64,000 nucleotides of DNA from Berberis thunbergii (GCA_003290165.1 QNQO01000547.1:372001-436000); one strand, 5' to 3'. Counted from the stretch's first letter, positions 1-12,470 are shown. A program made the numbers and translations. Notes: generated by a model from the letters alone, not told the origin.

Positions 1-420
1 CTGCTAGCTTGACCTTTTTTCTATCTTCTCTCTGGAGTCTCCCTTTTTTAAGTTTGTCTTATTCCAACAAATTTTCTTCAACTCAAACCAAATGAAACTA
101 TAACTGTTTCGCCTCTAATACCAATTGATAGAATTAAACTTGCGAATAAACAGAAACTAAAAATAAAGCAAATTTTGAAATAAATTTATAATAACTAAAA
201 GATAAGTGAACAAAATAAATTATTATTCAATCACCCACTTAACAATGAACAACCTACGCCCGAACTAACTTCAATGACAAGAAACAATCCTTAAACCTAA
301 TTGAAAACCAATATCATAATAATTATGGACTGATACGAAATAGGCCAATGATACTAGAACTAATTGTGCTATAATACTAATACTGCTAAAAAAACTCACT
401 TACATCATGAAACATAATGA
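1..420. repeat. Dispersed repeat, copy A
   Basis: The block resembles 22150-22400. Shared words include acaagaaacaatc, aaacctaattgaaaa and tactagaact, in the same order and with similar spacing. No coding exon is visible. It lies where the EDM2-like gene should continue toward its 3' end, so it is probably intronic. The family (LTR, MITE or other) is not resolved, and the left boundary lies outside the window. Confidence 0.5.
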
Positions 421-976
421 GCATTACTCTTGCATCAATACCTTTCCCATCAAATTAGTGTGGCATAAGGAGATATTCTCAAGAGAATACTTAATGTGGA
501 CAAACGTGGGGAAATTTTAGAAAAAAAAAATTTATGTTTTCATAAAATAATGAACAGTGTTGAGATTTGTCACTAGGAGTGGAACAGAGTTCTGTTTCAT
601 CGCTGCTGGCTAAAGAGAATAATTGCTTTGTTTAAAATCTTTATGTGATGGCCTGAGTGTCCCTGGCCCCATAGTTGAAACCTTAAGTTGGAAAAATATA
701 GACTGTAGGACTTGAAATAAAAGAAGCAATAGAATGTTCAACAACGATATAATGAACTTTGGAAGATTGTTTATGATCAATTACTGTTCTAAATGGAATT
801 AGAGAGTAGTTTTATAGAACTAGAAATATGTGTTTATCATCATAGAGCATACATCAGATCGGACAAAACTTAATACAAAAATAGCCGAAAAGCAGAAGGA
901 AATAATAAGTTGACAAATGAATGTCACTGTCAACAATGGCTATTTGAATGTCTAATAGAGGTAAATAGAGAAATAC
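421..976. other. Probable intron, no exon seen
   Basis: This AT-rich stretch follows the donor of the last visible EDM2-like exon (GAAG then GTATTT at 976). Reading the minus strand I see no homology to the C-terminal methyltransferase-like part of EDM2, so the next exon probably lies beyond the left edge. Confidence 0.4.
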
Positions 977-3900
977 CTTCCATTTGAATATTTGCTTAAT
1001 AACCTCCGGTCCACAAACAGCTTGTGCATCCTCAACACTGTCACCTTCTTCAAGCCTCTGTAAAGCTGTTCGAACAGCCTGCAAATATTGTGATGTGAAT
1101 CTTGTCATAAGGTTCATTAAGAAACCAGGAAACTGGGCCAAACACCCAATTTTCAGAATTTGTTTAGATAAAACTCCACCCAATTAATTTTCTATTTCAA
1201 CTGAATTTAAAATTTTAAGTTACTATTAAAACCCACTTTTCATTTTTGTTATTATGAAACCGATTTACTTTGACTAACCAATTTTTTGTCACAACTAGCT
1301 CCGATCTTGTTGTGGGCCTAGGCTAAAGCAGCTCTGAGAGCGTAGCCCGCATTTTACTGTTATTGTCCCCAACTTAACCACCTAAAGGGTGTCGGGTTTT
1401 GTCTCAAAAGGTCTCGGTACAATTCAGGAGTAGACAAGCCATATAAGCCACTACCCAACTCCTCACACATGATGTGGGACTAAACAATCCACCACCACCA
1501 TGTGCATGTGTTGAGTCACCTTAAACGGTTTGCTTTAGTGTGTGGGATTGACCATGTACAGCCATCCCTCCCCACGGGACTACGGGACGTCACATTTGTT
1601 TTTTGTATTCCCACTTTTTCCCTTTCTTTGAATTGGAGAAAAATCTAAAGACTAAAACTAACAAGATGTACTAGGGTATTGGCTTAAGTCCACACTTGTT
1701 GGTTCTTTTCTTTTCTCAAGTGATTGGGTTTTTTAAAAATTTGGACCGGGTGTTTTGTAAAATCGTTTTACTTTTTGTCACTTTTTTTGTTAAAATCCCT
1801 TAAGAATTTAGAACTACTGTATAATAGGACTTAACAGTGACAACAAAATTTCTCATCTATGAAGTTATAGTATACCTCAACAAGACCCTCAACCTTCCCA
1901 TGCGTAATTGTCTTGTCGACTACAGATCTTGAAGAGTGTGCATGGGTAGACGGCACTTTGTGCTCTTTTTTTAACCGCTTCCAAGGTTATTAAAGATGAT
2001 GTTTTCTCCATCATAGCCAAGATTCTGCATTCCAAGAGTAAAAGTAATCAGGAAATTGTCTGCAATTTACAATAAAAACTTAAAGCACGACCACCACACT
2101 TTATGGAAGATTTGAATATCTAATGAAACAATCAATTAATAGAGAAAGACTGCTGACCAATTTAAGAAAACAAATACACCTCTTTTTTGTTTCAGCGTCA
2201 ACTAAAGCTGGCATGGTGCTCTGCGCAATGGATCGTTCAACCTTATTGCTGCTTGTTTCCTGCTTTTTTGACTTTTCAGGTGTTGGGCATTTCTTCAACA
2301 TGGAATTTAACCTTGCCTCTGCAACAGATAACCAGGTATTGTCTAATACAGAAGCTTTATCCTTCCCAGTTGCAGACTTGATACCGTCTTTCAATGGCTT
2401 TCTAGAGGCATCAGATATTTTGGTTTTTTCATACAAATCTGATTCCGTCCCTGAAGAAGGCTTCTCCATTTTCTTTAAACTACTGCCCTTTACATTGGAA
2501 GAAATCTTGTCAAAATTCTTTGCTATCTTGAAACCTTTTTCTCTGAGAGATTCTTCAGTGACCACAAATTTCCTCTTTGCCAATGCCTTCCCTTTGCTTG
2601 ATTGTTGTTCTACTGACCGGATGTTCTTCTCTTCACCTGGAAATACAATGTGGTGCCTCAGGGGTGTTTCAAGGTCTTCTTCAATCTTATGCTTCCTGGA
2701 AAAAGGAATAGAGAATAATAACATAGATGTTTTCAGAAAACTTTTAGCGTGGCAAAAGCATCGACAAAATGAAAAATAAATAATTGTTAAAACTTACAAG
2801 CAGTATATTAAGATACGATTGTTAGGCAATAGCTCCTTCCAAGCCCTCGTAACGACATCCTCCCCTTCTGAATCTTCAAAAGCAATCTTCCTGATTGAAA
2901 TTATCAAATATTAGGAGCCAGGCAGTAGAACTTCTCTAGTTCGTAAAATAATGCAGTGAGAGGAGACTGCATTATCATAAAGGTACTGTCTAACTTTTCC
3001 ATATTATTTTAATTTATATCTGAAAAAATAACATGCACGTGCACATATTGATGGAGCAGGCACGCCCATTCGTATACAGACAAGGCATGGGTTGGGTTAA
3101 GACTTAGGAACTGATTTATTATGATATTTCCACTATGGACATCATCATCTCAAAGAAAAAACTCATTCTTAACCTTTCTATCAATTACATGTGTTATGGA
3201 AAAAATAAATAAAATAAAGAAAGAAATGATGACCTAGGCATGCACTTCCTATGGTATGCCCTGGGACAACGTCTACAAACTGCAAAGTGCAAGTCGTGGA
3301 CATCCTTATTCTCTCTCTCTTTGCAGACGTGGCATTTATGAGCAGGGCAAGTGAATGATTCTCCTGCACGTATCTTTTTCTGCAGATCTTCTGCTTTCAA
3401 TTCATCTGTTGGATGAAGTAATTTTGCAACGCAATTGGGATGATAAAAAAAGCCACAAGTTGCAGAAACACATGAGAAGACCTGAAAAGGAAAATTCAGA
3501 TTAAATTGTCTATTCGACCAAATAAAACAAGACAATATTGGTGCTAAAAAGCACAATTATTATGCCTGACAGGATTTATCAAACAACAAAACATGATCCT
3601 AACAAGAAAAGACAAAACCGAACTGTCTCCACTGTTTAACACAAAGATCCAAACTAGTATATGAATGCAGATGAGCTTATAAGATAGCTGAAGCATCCAC
3701 ATGAACTTTGTATGTTAAAAGATCACATTTTAAAGCCTTTAGCAAATTTTTGATAAGCAGGTATTGTCATGGATGTGAGGAAGGGGAAACAATTATGAAT
3801 CATAAACACCAATATGATTGATTTTTTCAGTATACGCTATCTTTCAAAATAAATAAATGACAACTAATTGCTTCCTTTCAAAGAATTTCGATTAAGTCAG

Positions 3901-6900
3901 TTCTTACCTTTAAAAGTATAAAAATTTAGTATACAATGCTCTAAAATATTTTCATAATAATAATAAAATAAATCAATTAATCAAGTCTGGAAGTGTAGAG
4001 CATTGTAAAAAAAAAAAAAACAATGCCCACTTATTGCAAAAGTCTTGTTAACACATACGTGATGAGTGATCGCGACAAAAAAGTACACATGTACAGAAAT
4101 GGAGTGGGACAAACAACCTACTGGGACATTTAGGAATAGTTGGTTAGCCTTGCTCATAATATCGAGGATTCATATTTTATACACGATCCACACAATACAG
4201 GAAGTCAGGAACCATATCTGCAACAACATCGAATCAACATTGCAAGGAATACTATATCCATTGTAGGGATATCAGAGCCAGGGGTTCATGCATAACTAGA
4301 TCAAGAAATGGCATAAATCCTTTTAGATGTAGCTCAATGCAAAATTGTTAAGAGTTGTTTTTTATTTACTATATAGCTTGAACTGCAATATTTACTTATG
4401 AAGTTTTCCAACTCTAACAAAACCTAACGTCGTATTAAGAAAGATTATTACTTCTTCCAGACGTATTCTACGATTGAATAACTAGACCATCTGAGCTAAC
4501 CCTAGTGGGTCAGGCAAAACAAGTAAACTAACACTACTAACTTAATAATACTAAATAAACAAAAGTTGTCAAGATAGATCACAATAACACCTCAGCACCA
4601 GAAGATTTATCAGAAGAACCCAATTTCCCACAAGTAAAGCACTGATGTTGTTTGAGTTGACAGTTCTTACACAAAAAATTCTGAATTGCCTGCAGACATG
4701 ATTAACAGAGATCTGAAATAAGCAAGCAATAATGATAACTTAAAAGTGAATTTGAAAGAAGCCAGATGAAAGGCTCATACTTCTACTTGAGCCTTAGAAA
4801 GGCCCAGGGATATACAGTCAGAGTCAGCGCCATCATCAAGCGTTGCATGGAAAGATCTCATGCATCTTCCCTCACAGCTGAATCAAAACAAAATAGGCGT
4901 AAGAAAACCCACTCGGTAGTTGTTCACTGAAGATCATGGTCAAAGGCTTTCCTGAAAAGCATTTGTATGTAGGAGCACACAAGTTACGCTTATCCTCATC
5001 CATATATCGAGGAGGTGCTAGTCATTTACAACATGAAGATCAAACTCTCAATTTATTGATCACCCATGTTCATTACATCCGACATTAAGCCCCTTTTGAC
5101 TCCTAAATAAATCAGTATTGAGTGGGTCATTATCTCATAGATGCAAAGTTGTTATCATCACACAAGTAATCCTCCTAGTATTCTCATTCCATCCCAGTTA
5201 CCTTGTACAAATAGGAACACTTTGATGAAGATGAAGATGAAGATGATCAATATACAGGAGAATGGAATGATTTCCGAAATAAAAACTAACCTACCAAGCA
5301 CATTTGCACATGCTGGATGTGAGGCATAACACAGACTAGGCACCCATGCGAAAGATTTTTATTTTGCTTGGTAAAAACTATACATATAGAAGAAGAAAAA
5401 AAGAAGTAAGATAAACAAAATATAAAGGAGGCATACGCAGCAGTGAACCTAATGAACAAAGACCATTCTCCTAGTAAACAATATAATCCTCTAAACCCAA
5501 TGAACAATTTGCAACAACTAAAGTATAAAATTTTTACATCCAATATACCTATGTCGACCTCATGGGTATGATTGATTCAAGTTTTCATTTTAGAGATCAA
5601 TATGTGGCAGAAGAACCAAATCCCATGCTCAAAGTAATACTTTCACTCATTTTCAATTAATACAATACCCCCACCAAAGCCCTTCCAATACATGTGAGAA
5701 GAGAAGTAACATTATATGGAGCAGTAGACACTAAGGATAGCAATCCACCTCACCTTTTTTATGAGATGGACAGGGTGTGTTGTATTCTGAAAACACCCAA
5801 TAACTACAACCTAGACAATGCAAAATTAAAGATGCATAGTTAATATGTTAGCAATGAACACACAATTCTCCTAGACAACATAAAATTAAAAATGTATAGT
5901 TAATATGTTAGCACTAAACACACAATTCTCGGAAGAATTCATGAGGATAAACCATAGTGTTTGAAAAGAAGGGGAAATAGAAATCCAACACGAGGGTGTG
6001 GAGAATACCATAACAATTCACCGCCGTTATCACAAATACAACAAACAGAATCGAACAGATCATCCTCTTCATCAGATTCATCGTCATCTACAACCCCCAT
6101 ATCTTCATCTTCATCATCAACTATAAATTTTTTCGCATCTGTTCCACTGTGGTCATCCTGTCAATCATCCTCTTCAGTAAAGCAGACTAGCTTAAAAGTT
6201 CAAACTTTAATGAACATCATCAGATAGATGAATAAATAAACAAAACAAAAACTAAGATCTCCTCGCTAACCTTGTCAGATTCGGATTTCTTGAAGGGGTT
6301 CTCCACAAATGACATGAGAAACTGTTTCAATAGATCAACTATCAAGAAAGTGTATTATCAATAAAGCGTATTTCCATGCTATTTATTTGAATGAATGCAA
6401 ATTCCAACACTGATGGGAAGTTCTTGAGAACATTCTTAACCATAATAAGCAGGATAATCATAGAGTTCCATCACTGATGACAGATTTATTACTATAGGTT
6501 AATAACTTGGTGAGGTTGATTGTATCAAGATAAGCATGTGGGTAATGATCGTAGGCTCATATCTAGCATCAGCATTTCAGCTTCATTACAATTTATGAAT
6601 ATTCACTGACCCTAGGAAATATGCAAGAGGGGAGCAGGCATGCAAGAGAAATAATGTTAAAAAAACACCATCTGCTAGGCAAATGCAACTATTTTTGGAA
6701 ATAAGGAAGAAAGTTCTTTTTTCTTTTTTGAGATCAAACACATGCCGCTATTGATTAAGAACAATATATTATCCCCACTAAACATGAATAAATCAAAGGC
6801 TATATTCAGAATTGTCTTGTGAGAAAAACTCCAATGCTAAGTGTCTTCCTTCAAAGAGATGAAGCACTCCTGTGCAGTTAGAGCCTGCCCTTCAAAAATT

Positions 6901-9418
6901 ATTTTGTATCTTCCTTCTAAGCTTCCAAGGAGGCCATGTAACAAAGTGAATACCACTGAGCCATGTCCACTTCCCAACCTTTGAAATGTTGACATGGAGC
7001 CCCAAATTGGCCATGACACTCCAAATTCCTTCAAGAAAGCAGACCACACTTCTCTAGAGTAGTTGCGATTCATGACGATGTGATCTATAGACTCCTCATC
7101 TTGGTTGCACAGACCACATTGTTTTGGACCTATATCCCTTTTTTTGTCACATTATACTCCGCGAGAGTTATACTTACACGGTCCAAGTCATTAATTCCTT
7201 CTATTCATTATTTTTTTATAATCGAACCAGATAGTTAAAGGGAATCGTTCCAAGGATCGTTCCTTCCAATGTAAATTTCTTGTTCCTGAATGGGCCTCTT
7301 CAAATTTTTTAGCCTTATGTCCCAATAGATCTTTTTTTCTAGTGGAAGGGAAAAAATCCCATTGTGGAGCTGTATGCAATGCCCAAAAATTGCCTGTACG
7401 GTTGTTGAATTTTATCTATATGCCTTTGATGATAGTCCACAAGAAGAAATTTAATCTTCAAGGGCAATGCTTTAACCAATATTCTTACTATGATCAGAAA
7501 TGAAAAGGCTGCCATGTGTTAATATCACTGAGCTTTATGGAGATACTATTGAAAGGCACGCTCTCAAAGCATGCTTCTAGATCGCCTCCTTGAAGCAATC
7601 TACCACATGATTCTGATAAGTCGAAGGATCCTCCATTAGATAGAGTTTAGCAAGGGTGTAAAGCTGCAGTCGATCTCGAACACTTGAGCACAGTCGACAT
7701 TTAGAGCTTTCTAGAAACTAGAACAAACAATTTACATTAAAAATTAATTATCACTTTCATTCCTCTCATCAGACCATCTGTGGCACTCATAGCTACAGTT
7801 CTAACTCGATTATTTCATAACAACTGTTGTACCTCACAAGTCTCATTAATTTCTTGGGCAACAGCATTAGTATCATTAACCTATATAATTATTTTTCATT
7901 TAGTACCTTAACTGAAACGAAACATCGCGGTTCGATGAGGCAGAAAACTATGTTGGGGCAAAAATCTTTGAAATGAAGCTTCTAAGTACAAAATTGATAC
8001 CACGACTATTGTAGTGGAGTTGCAACGGAACTTCAAGGAACTTAGCTTACAAATTATAGTAACTTCACTTTAACGAGCTAACTATCGTAAACGCATTTAA
8101 ACTAATGCTCAACGCATAGACATTTCATTATGTTTATCCTTTAATTAGTGATATAAACAAATCCTCCCAATCAAAAGTTTAGAACAAATCCATGGACATA
8201 TCCCATTTGCTCTTTTCTTTATTCTTTTTTTATTACCACACCAACTGGGATGGTAATTTGCTTATCGTTACCGCCTTCTCGTTCTTTTGATTCTCGGCAC
8301 CATCTATATTTTAGTTGTTCGTTCCCATTCTATAGGATATTGTTGTTTACTCATAAAAGTGACATATATATATATAAAGGAATTTAGTGTTTGCTATAAT
8401 TGGTTGGGATGTTTGTTTCACTTTTATGAGTAAACAACATATATATATATATCTTATCCTAATTTTCTGTACTAGTACCATTCAAGAAATAACTTTAAGT
8501 TATGTACCAGAAATCATAATAAACTCCAAGAATATCCATAGTAAGTTATTAACTATTAAGCTAAATTAAGATGCTCACTATAACAGGGGGAAAACAGGGG
8601 TACCTTCTTAACATCACATTGTAGTCAAACAAAACACAAACCTTGGATTTAGACAACACCTCATCATGCTTGATAGCTGCCTTGATTAAAGGAATGTGAT
8701 TCACCAAATCATTCTTAGAAGGTCTGACCTCATAGGCACTGTACATCACACGAAAATCAGTAAGATTTTAAAAGTACAAAATGATAACTGATAGTATCTA
8801 CTTTTTGGCAGAAATATAAACAGAGAAACTTCTCTTTGGGAGAAAAGGTTTAACACTTTACATTTTTATGTTAAGATGTGATCAGAAGTGTTTGCTGGAA
8901 GATAAGGTGGATAGTAAGTTACCGACAGTGAAAATCTCAGGTTACACCCTTCGCCGAACCAAAACATCTTGCTTCAATCTCATAAATTAACACCAAGAAA
9001 CATACCTAAATATCTTCTGCAGTTGGTCCCATAGGAGCTTTCCCATTGTCTCCTGATTCTTCTTTACGATATGAAGGCACTGTATTGTTATCAAGATTGA
9101 CCTGATTGTTGTATCCTCAAATATCTTCCTTGGTTTAACAAGCCTTATCCAATTTTTCTCTTTGGAAAGTACTGAGACCTCGGGTTCCTCGTGTAATAGT
9201 TCAAGCTTCCATGCTCTGACTTGCTTATAAATCTTTTGCAGCCCATCATCAGCATTTCCATGTAAGAAGACAGCCTTTTTTGAGGATTCGAGAGTATCCC
9301 TCTCACGCCATTGGACAGGCAAAATTGAAAAGGAAACAGGTTCGTCCTTGTCATCAACGAAGTGATAGTTTGTCACAGACTCTGTCAAAGTCTCACTCTC
9401 ATCATCAGAAAACATCAT
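977..9418 (-). CDS. EDM2-like: EDM2-like PHD-finger protein, N-terminal half (partial)
   Basis: Eleven exons can be read: 9418-9006, 8738-8642, 6321-6271, 6157-6009, 4877-4781, 4689-4591, 3481-3234, 2890-2798, 2695-2180, 2024-1876 and 1078-977, about 670 codons. The start reads MMFSDDESETLTESV and then VTNYHFVDDKDEPVSF. An acidic stretch leads into linked PHD-type zinc fingers: CCICDNGGELLCCEGRC, CKNCQLKQHQCFTCGKLG and CRRCPRAYHRKCMPR. The tail (VPSTHAHSS, DKTITHGKVEG, AVCGPEVIKQ) matches the region before the methyltransferase-like domain, which is off the left edge. Arabidopsis EDM2 is a nuclear chromatin reader that controls H3K9me2 and polyadenylation at intronic transposons such as that in RPP7. 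All junctions keep phase except exon 2024-1876, which is one base too long. That exon carries a 7-base homopolymer at 1966-1972 where six bases would keep the frame. The gene is therefore either mildly damaged or misread there. An EDL1-type paralogue is possible. Confidence 0.88.
1240..1620. repeat. Unclassified repeat-like block in EDM2-like intron
   Basis: This block is richer in GC and in short CA/GT-flanked words than the surrounding intron. It holds phrases such as gatgtgggactaaac and gtgtgggattgac, which resemble the ends of dispersed plant repeats. No open frame or terminal repeat pair could be defined, so its class is unknown. Confidence 0.25.
5811..5930. repeat. Tandem duplication, 60-bp unit x2
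   Basis: Two adjacent copies share taatatgttagca and acacacaattctc at exactly 60-bp spacing, with a few substitutions. The duplication lies in the EDM2-like intron between exons 6157-6009 and 4877-4781. Confidence 0.8.
6835..7135 (-). mobile_element. LINE remnant (zf-RVT region)
   Basis: On the minus strand the translation gives GPKQCGLCNQDEESIDHIV followed by SREVWSAFLKEFGVSWP. This is the zinc-finger-like segment (CxxC...ESxDH) near the 3' end of plant LINE reverse transcriptase ORFs. Only this fragment is recognisable. It lies in an EDM2-like intron in the same orientation as the gene. Flanking sequence to about 7700 may belong to the same dead element but is not readable as protein. Confidence 0.55.
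8342..8438. repeat. Perfect 21-bp inverted repeat (hairpin)
   Basis: gttgtttactcataaaagtg at 8342 and its reverse complement ending at 8438 form a perfect 21-bp stem around a 55-base loop. AT dinucleotide runs (tatatatata) follow both arms, so the symmetry extends into them. The hairpin lies in the EDM2-like intron between exons 8738-8642 and 6321-6271. It looks like a small foldback or MITE relic. Confidence 0.75.
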
Positions 9419-10100
9419 TTTGTGGTTCAGACCTGAGAAAAGGTGTCAGACCTTCTTGCAGGTGAAACCCACGACATAAACTTAACTAACATAATCAAAG
9501 TAACTTTGTAACAAATAAATCTCCCAAGTTGCCAAAACATAGAATAACAACTTAATCACTAGACAACATAATCTAAACGTATACATCACAATACAAAGAA
9601 GATTACTGCTAAAATCCAACCAAACATTTCTACAAATGTGAAGCCATTTCAACTCGACCACTAAAACGTGATGAACAATAGAACTCATAGTAAAATTACC
9701 TGATGGGGTTCTTGAAAATCAAACTACTAAGTAATGGGGTTTGTAGAATGACTTTGTTGGTCTTGCAAATTCTTGGGTTTCTAAATAAACCCAAGTAAGA
9801 TTAGGGCTTCTACACAAATTTCTGATTCACTAAACCACTTCTGGTAAGAAGAGATTGAGAGTTGAAAAGGCAACGAAAATGGGAGGAGGAAAAAAAAAAG
9901 TTTGCTCTGGTTACTATGACATAGAGACCCCTGCTGCTTGGGATGGCGATGTGGTTGTACAAAGCATATTTTCGGCACAATTTGAACGTGTCGTGGTGGC
10001 GAAATTTGTTATGAGCTGCTCAGCTAAATGAAATGTGTCCATCTTTTGGAGGTGGGAAATTTGATCATTTTGATGTTTTTAACATATAGTGAGATATATG
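9419..10100 (-). promoter_or_regulatory. Upstream region of EDM2-like gene
   Basis: This is the sequence before the ATG at 9418 on the minus strand. It presumably holds the 5' UTR, perhaps with an intron, and the promoter. A purine-rich tract (gggaggaggaaaaaaaaaag) lies at about 9880-9900. I cannot point to a TATA box or transcription start with confidence. Confidence 0.3.
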
Positions 10101-11122
10101 GACACTTAATTATTGTTCGGCTTCTATGCACATTTAGAAATTATATTACTTAGTTGATTTGTGCACCCTCATATACATAAATGCGACCCAACAATCAATG
10201 AAATTATTGATGGCGAGCTCTGATCTTTCTTTCCTATGAGTTTAGGGTTCTGGTTCGATTGAGAATGAAATGGGTGATTTTTTTAATGTATTAGAACAAA
10301 ACGTTAAAACGGCGTTATTAAAAAAAAAATTATCTCAATAACGGTCACATAACGTCGGTGTATCGAAGTTGTGATACCATAACGTGATAGTGTCATAACG
10401 TAACAGCTCACCCACATTAAGAGTTATATCGAAATTATATCGGCGTTATAACGATGTTTTAACTACACAGTTTGATGTTACTATGTAGGTTTAGATGAAT
10501 CAGATATTTGATTTGTGCATAATTGAACTATTGAATGTGCTCATAGTGTGTGTATTATTGATGTTTGACTTTATTGATTTAGTGGTGAAAGATCTGATCT
10601 AGGATTTCTTAAACTTTATTCACTAGTGAAATTTTCTTAACCTTTATTATTCCGTTCAATGAAAAGTTCGGATTTTTGCCTCTAATTACCTAGGTCAAAG
10701 GGAAAAGGCCAGGTATTGATTTCTTAAAGATCCATCGCTTGGATAGGGATATCTTCTAATTTTCTTACTCATTATTCTTTATTATTTCTATGATTGTACT
10801 GCATTTTCATATCTTATATGGTTGGTACACGTTCCCTGCCGTAGTTAGACTATCCACAAATTGTTAATAAGAATTGTGCAGGGGGTATTAGGTATATACA
10901 AGTTAATTATGAAGTGACAGATACAGTGTTAACCATGTAAATTTATTGAGCACTACTACGATGCTTGGCCCTGTGTCTGGTGTTGTACTTGATAGGATCA
11001 GGCACCGTTGATATTGCATCGGGATAGGTGTAACACCCATCTCCAGACAAGATCAACGGTGTCTGGCACCTACCAGGCATGAGGTCAGGCAAATTTATTA
11101 ATTTCATGTTATAACGAACCTG
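10101..11122. other. Intergenic, no gene seen
   Basis: No coding sequence is recognised. Between about 10290 and 10480 the words aacg/cgtt and cgttat recur on both strands (cgttattaaaa, aacggtcacataacgtcgg, cgttataacgatg). This suggests the end of an old transposon, but no boundary or target duplication could be set. Confidence 0.4.
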
Positions 11123-11268
11123 TCTAAATGGCCAGAAAACCAGCGAGGGAGGGCGTGCAACCCTCCGTCCCCCTCGGGATGCGCAAAGGGGATGGAAGAC
11201 ACGCATCCTGAGGGGATGGAGGGTTGCACCCCCCTCCCTCGCTGGTTTCCTCGCCATTTAGAATTTCT
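11123..11268. mobile_element. GC-rich palindromic MITE, copy 1
   Basis: One copy of a family whose ends read taaatggc...gaggaaa and cctcgccatttagaattt. The interior is nearly self-complementary and GC-rich: accagcgagggagggcgtgc against its inverse ccctccctcgctggtt. It stands out sharply from the AT-rich surroundings. Other copies are at 11305, 37482 and 37685. The palindrome explains the overlapping ORFs on both strands, which are not genes. Confidence 0.7.
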
Positions 11269-11304
11269 GTGTTATAACACTTTCTGAAATTTTCTTTGAG
11301 CTGT

Positions 11305-11463
11305 TCTACACAGCGAGGAAGCGGGCGAGGAAATCAGCAAGGGAGAGAGGGGACCGCCATCCCCCTCGGGATATGCGCCATCATTTTTCATGCACACATT
11401 CCAAGGGGATGGGCGGTCCCCTCTCTCCCTCCCTCACCCACTTCCTCGCCATTTAGAATTTCT
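11305..11463. mobile_element. GC-rich palindromic MITE, copy 2
   Basis: Second copy of the family, 37 bp from the first. The left arm (gcgaggaagcgggcgagg, gggagagaggggaccgcc) pairs with the right arm (gggcggtcccctctctccct, cttcctcgccatttag). The right end ccatttagaatttctg is identical to that of copy 1, which suggests a shared terminal sequence or tandem insertion. Confidence 0.7.
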
Positions 11464-12225
11464 GATTTTCTTTTCCTTTACATCTTGGCAGCTTGAACTT
11501 GCAAATATGGGCAATAATGATTTCCTTCGGTTTCCAAGTAGCCGTGAGGTTAGATATATCATATTTCTCTTTCGAAAACTAGCCAACTCTACTTACAGTT
11601 GCTTCCATGAAACATTGTGCTAATTTCGGTTACATTTTTTTTTTCTGAACCACAGCTGCGAGGGTCTCCAATGAACTTGGAGGTGGACAACAAGAGTAAG
11701 TTACCAAAATGAATTGTTGAAGTTGTTGTTGTTGTTGTTGTTGTTTTTTTGTAATATGACCCTATTTTTTGCAAGCATACATAATAAATCAATAGGATAT
11801 GTAGCTATTTTTTTTGACATTATTTATTTCTAACCAAAATACTCAACCAAAGTTGACTTTGTCAAAAACTAGTCTTGGTAATATAGATGCATCATATATT
11901 TCAAAAAATGTGTTCTAAAGATTAATTAGTACATATATTTGTTTTGACATTTATTACTTTCTAACGTCAAATGCAAGTTTTTTTTGCACCTACAATGCAA
12001 AGTCGTACCAATAGTGGTTCCTCCCGCGACAATCCAAGCAGTTCTAATAATGGTAACGGCTTATGTGAGACCCTAAGTGGGCGGACCTGAGGTGAGGGTG
12101 AGGGTGAGAAAGTGCGGCCCAACAGGCCGAGAGAGGTTGGACGAGCTACAAGGGGAATCATAGTCACATATCGCCTGGGTGCGGGAGGGGGATATGTTTT
12201 AAGTTTGCGAGGTCGTTCTACATGA
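11464..12225. other. Intergenic with (GTT)n microsatellite
   Basis: A trinucleotide run of gtt units lies at about 11717-11745. Around 11990-12150 a degraded reading (MQSRTNSGSSRDNPSSSN, later RPNRPREVGRATRGI) hints at a transposon ORF, but the frames are broken and I cannot assign it. Nothing else is recognised. Confidence 0.35.
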
Positions 12226-12470
12226 TATCACGCATTCTAATCCCCAGTAGGTGGGTGAATGAAGCAAATCCTTGAGGGAGAGAATTGACCCAAAGAGGAC
12301 AATATGGTGGGTAGGGTCCGCAGTCTGCTGCGCACACTCAGACATCACGCGTTCTAAGCCCCAGTAGGTTGGTGAATGAAGCAAATCCTTGAGGGGAGAA
12401 TTGACCCAAAGAGGACAATATGGTGGGTAGGGTCCGCAATCCGCTGTGCACACTTTGACATCACGTGTTT
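12226..12470. repeat. Tandem duplication, about 116-bp unit x2.1
   Basis: Units starting at about 12227, 12343 and (partial) 12460 share cccagtaggt, ggtgaatgaagcaaatcctt and gacccaaagaggacaatatg with few differences. Following words (gggccggttggtagcccaga, catgtgggagtggttcgtta) look like the end of a plant retroelement or other dispersed repeat. No coding content is seen. Confidence 0.8.

Noticed and set aside
2123..2779. 218-residue plus-strand ORF
   Set aside because: It is the antisense shadow of the EDM2-like exon 2695-2180, which carries the protein homology.
10943..11623. Several ORFs on both strands rich in Arg, Pro and Ser
   Set aside because: They are translations of the palindromic MITE copies and mirror each other.
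12199..12453. 84-residue ORF with an internal repeat
   Set aside because: The repeat is only the 116-bp DNA duplication read through; no homology or start context.
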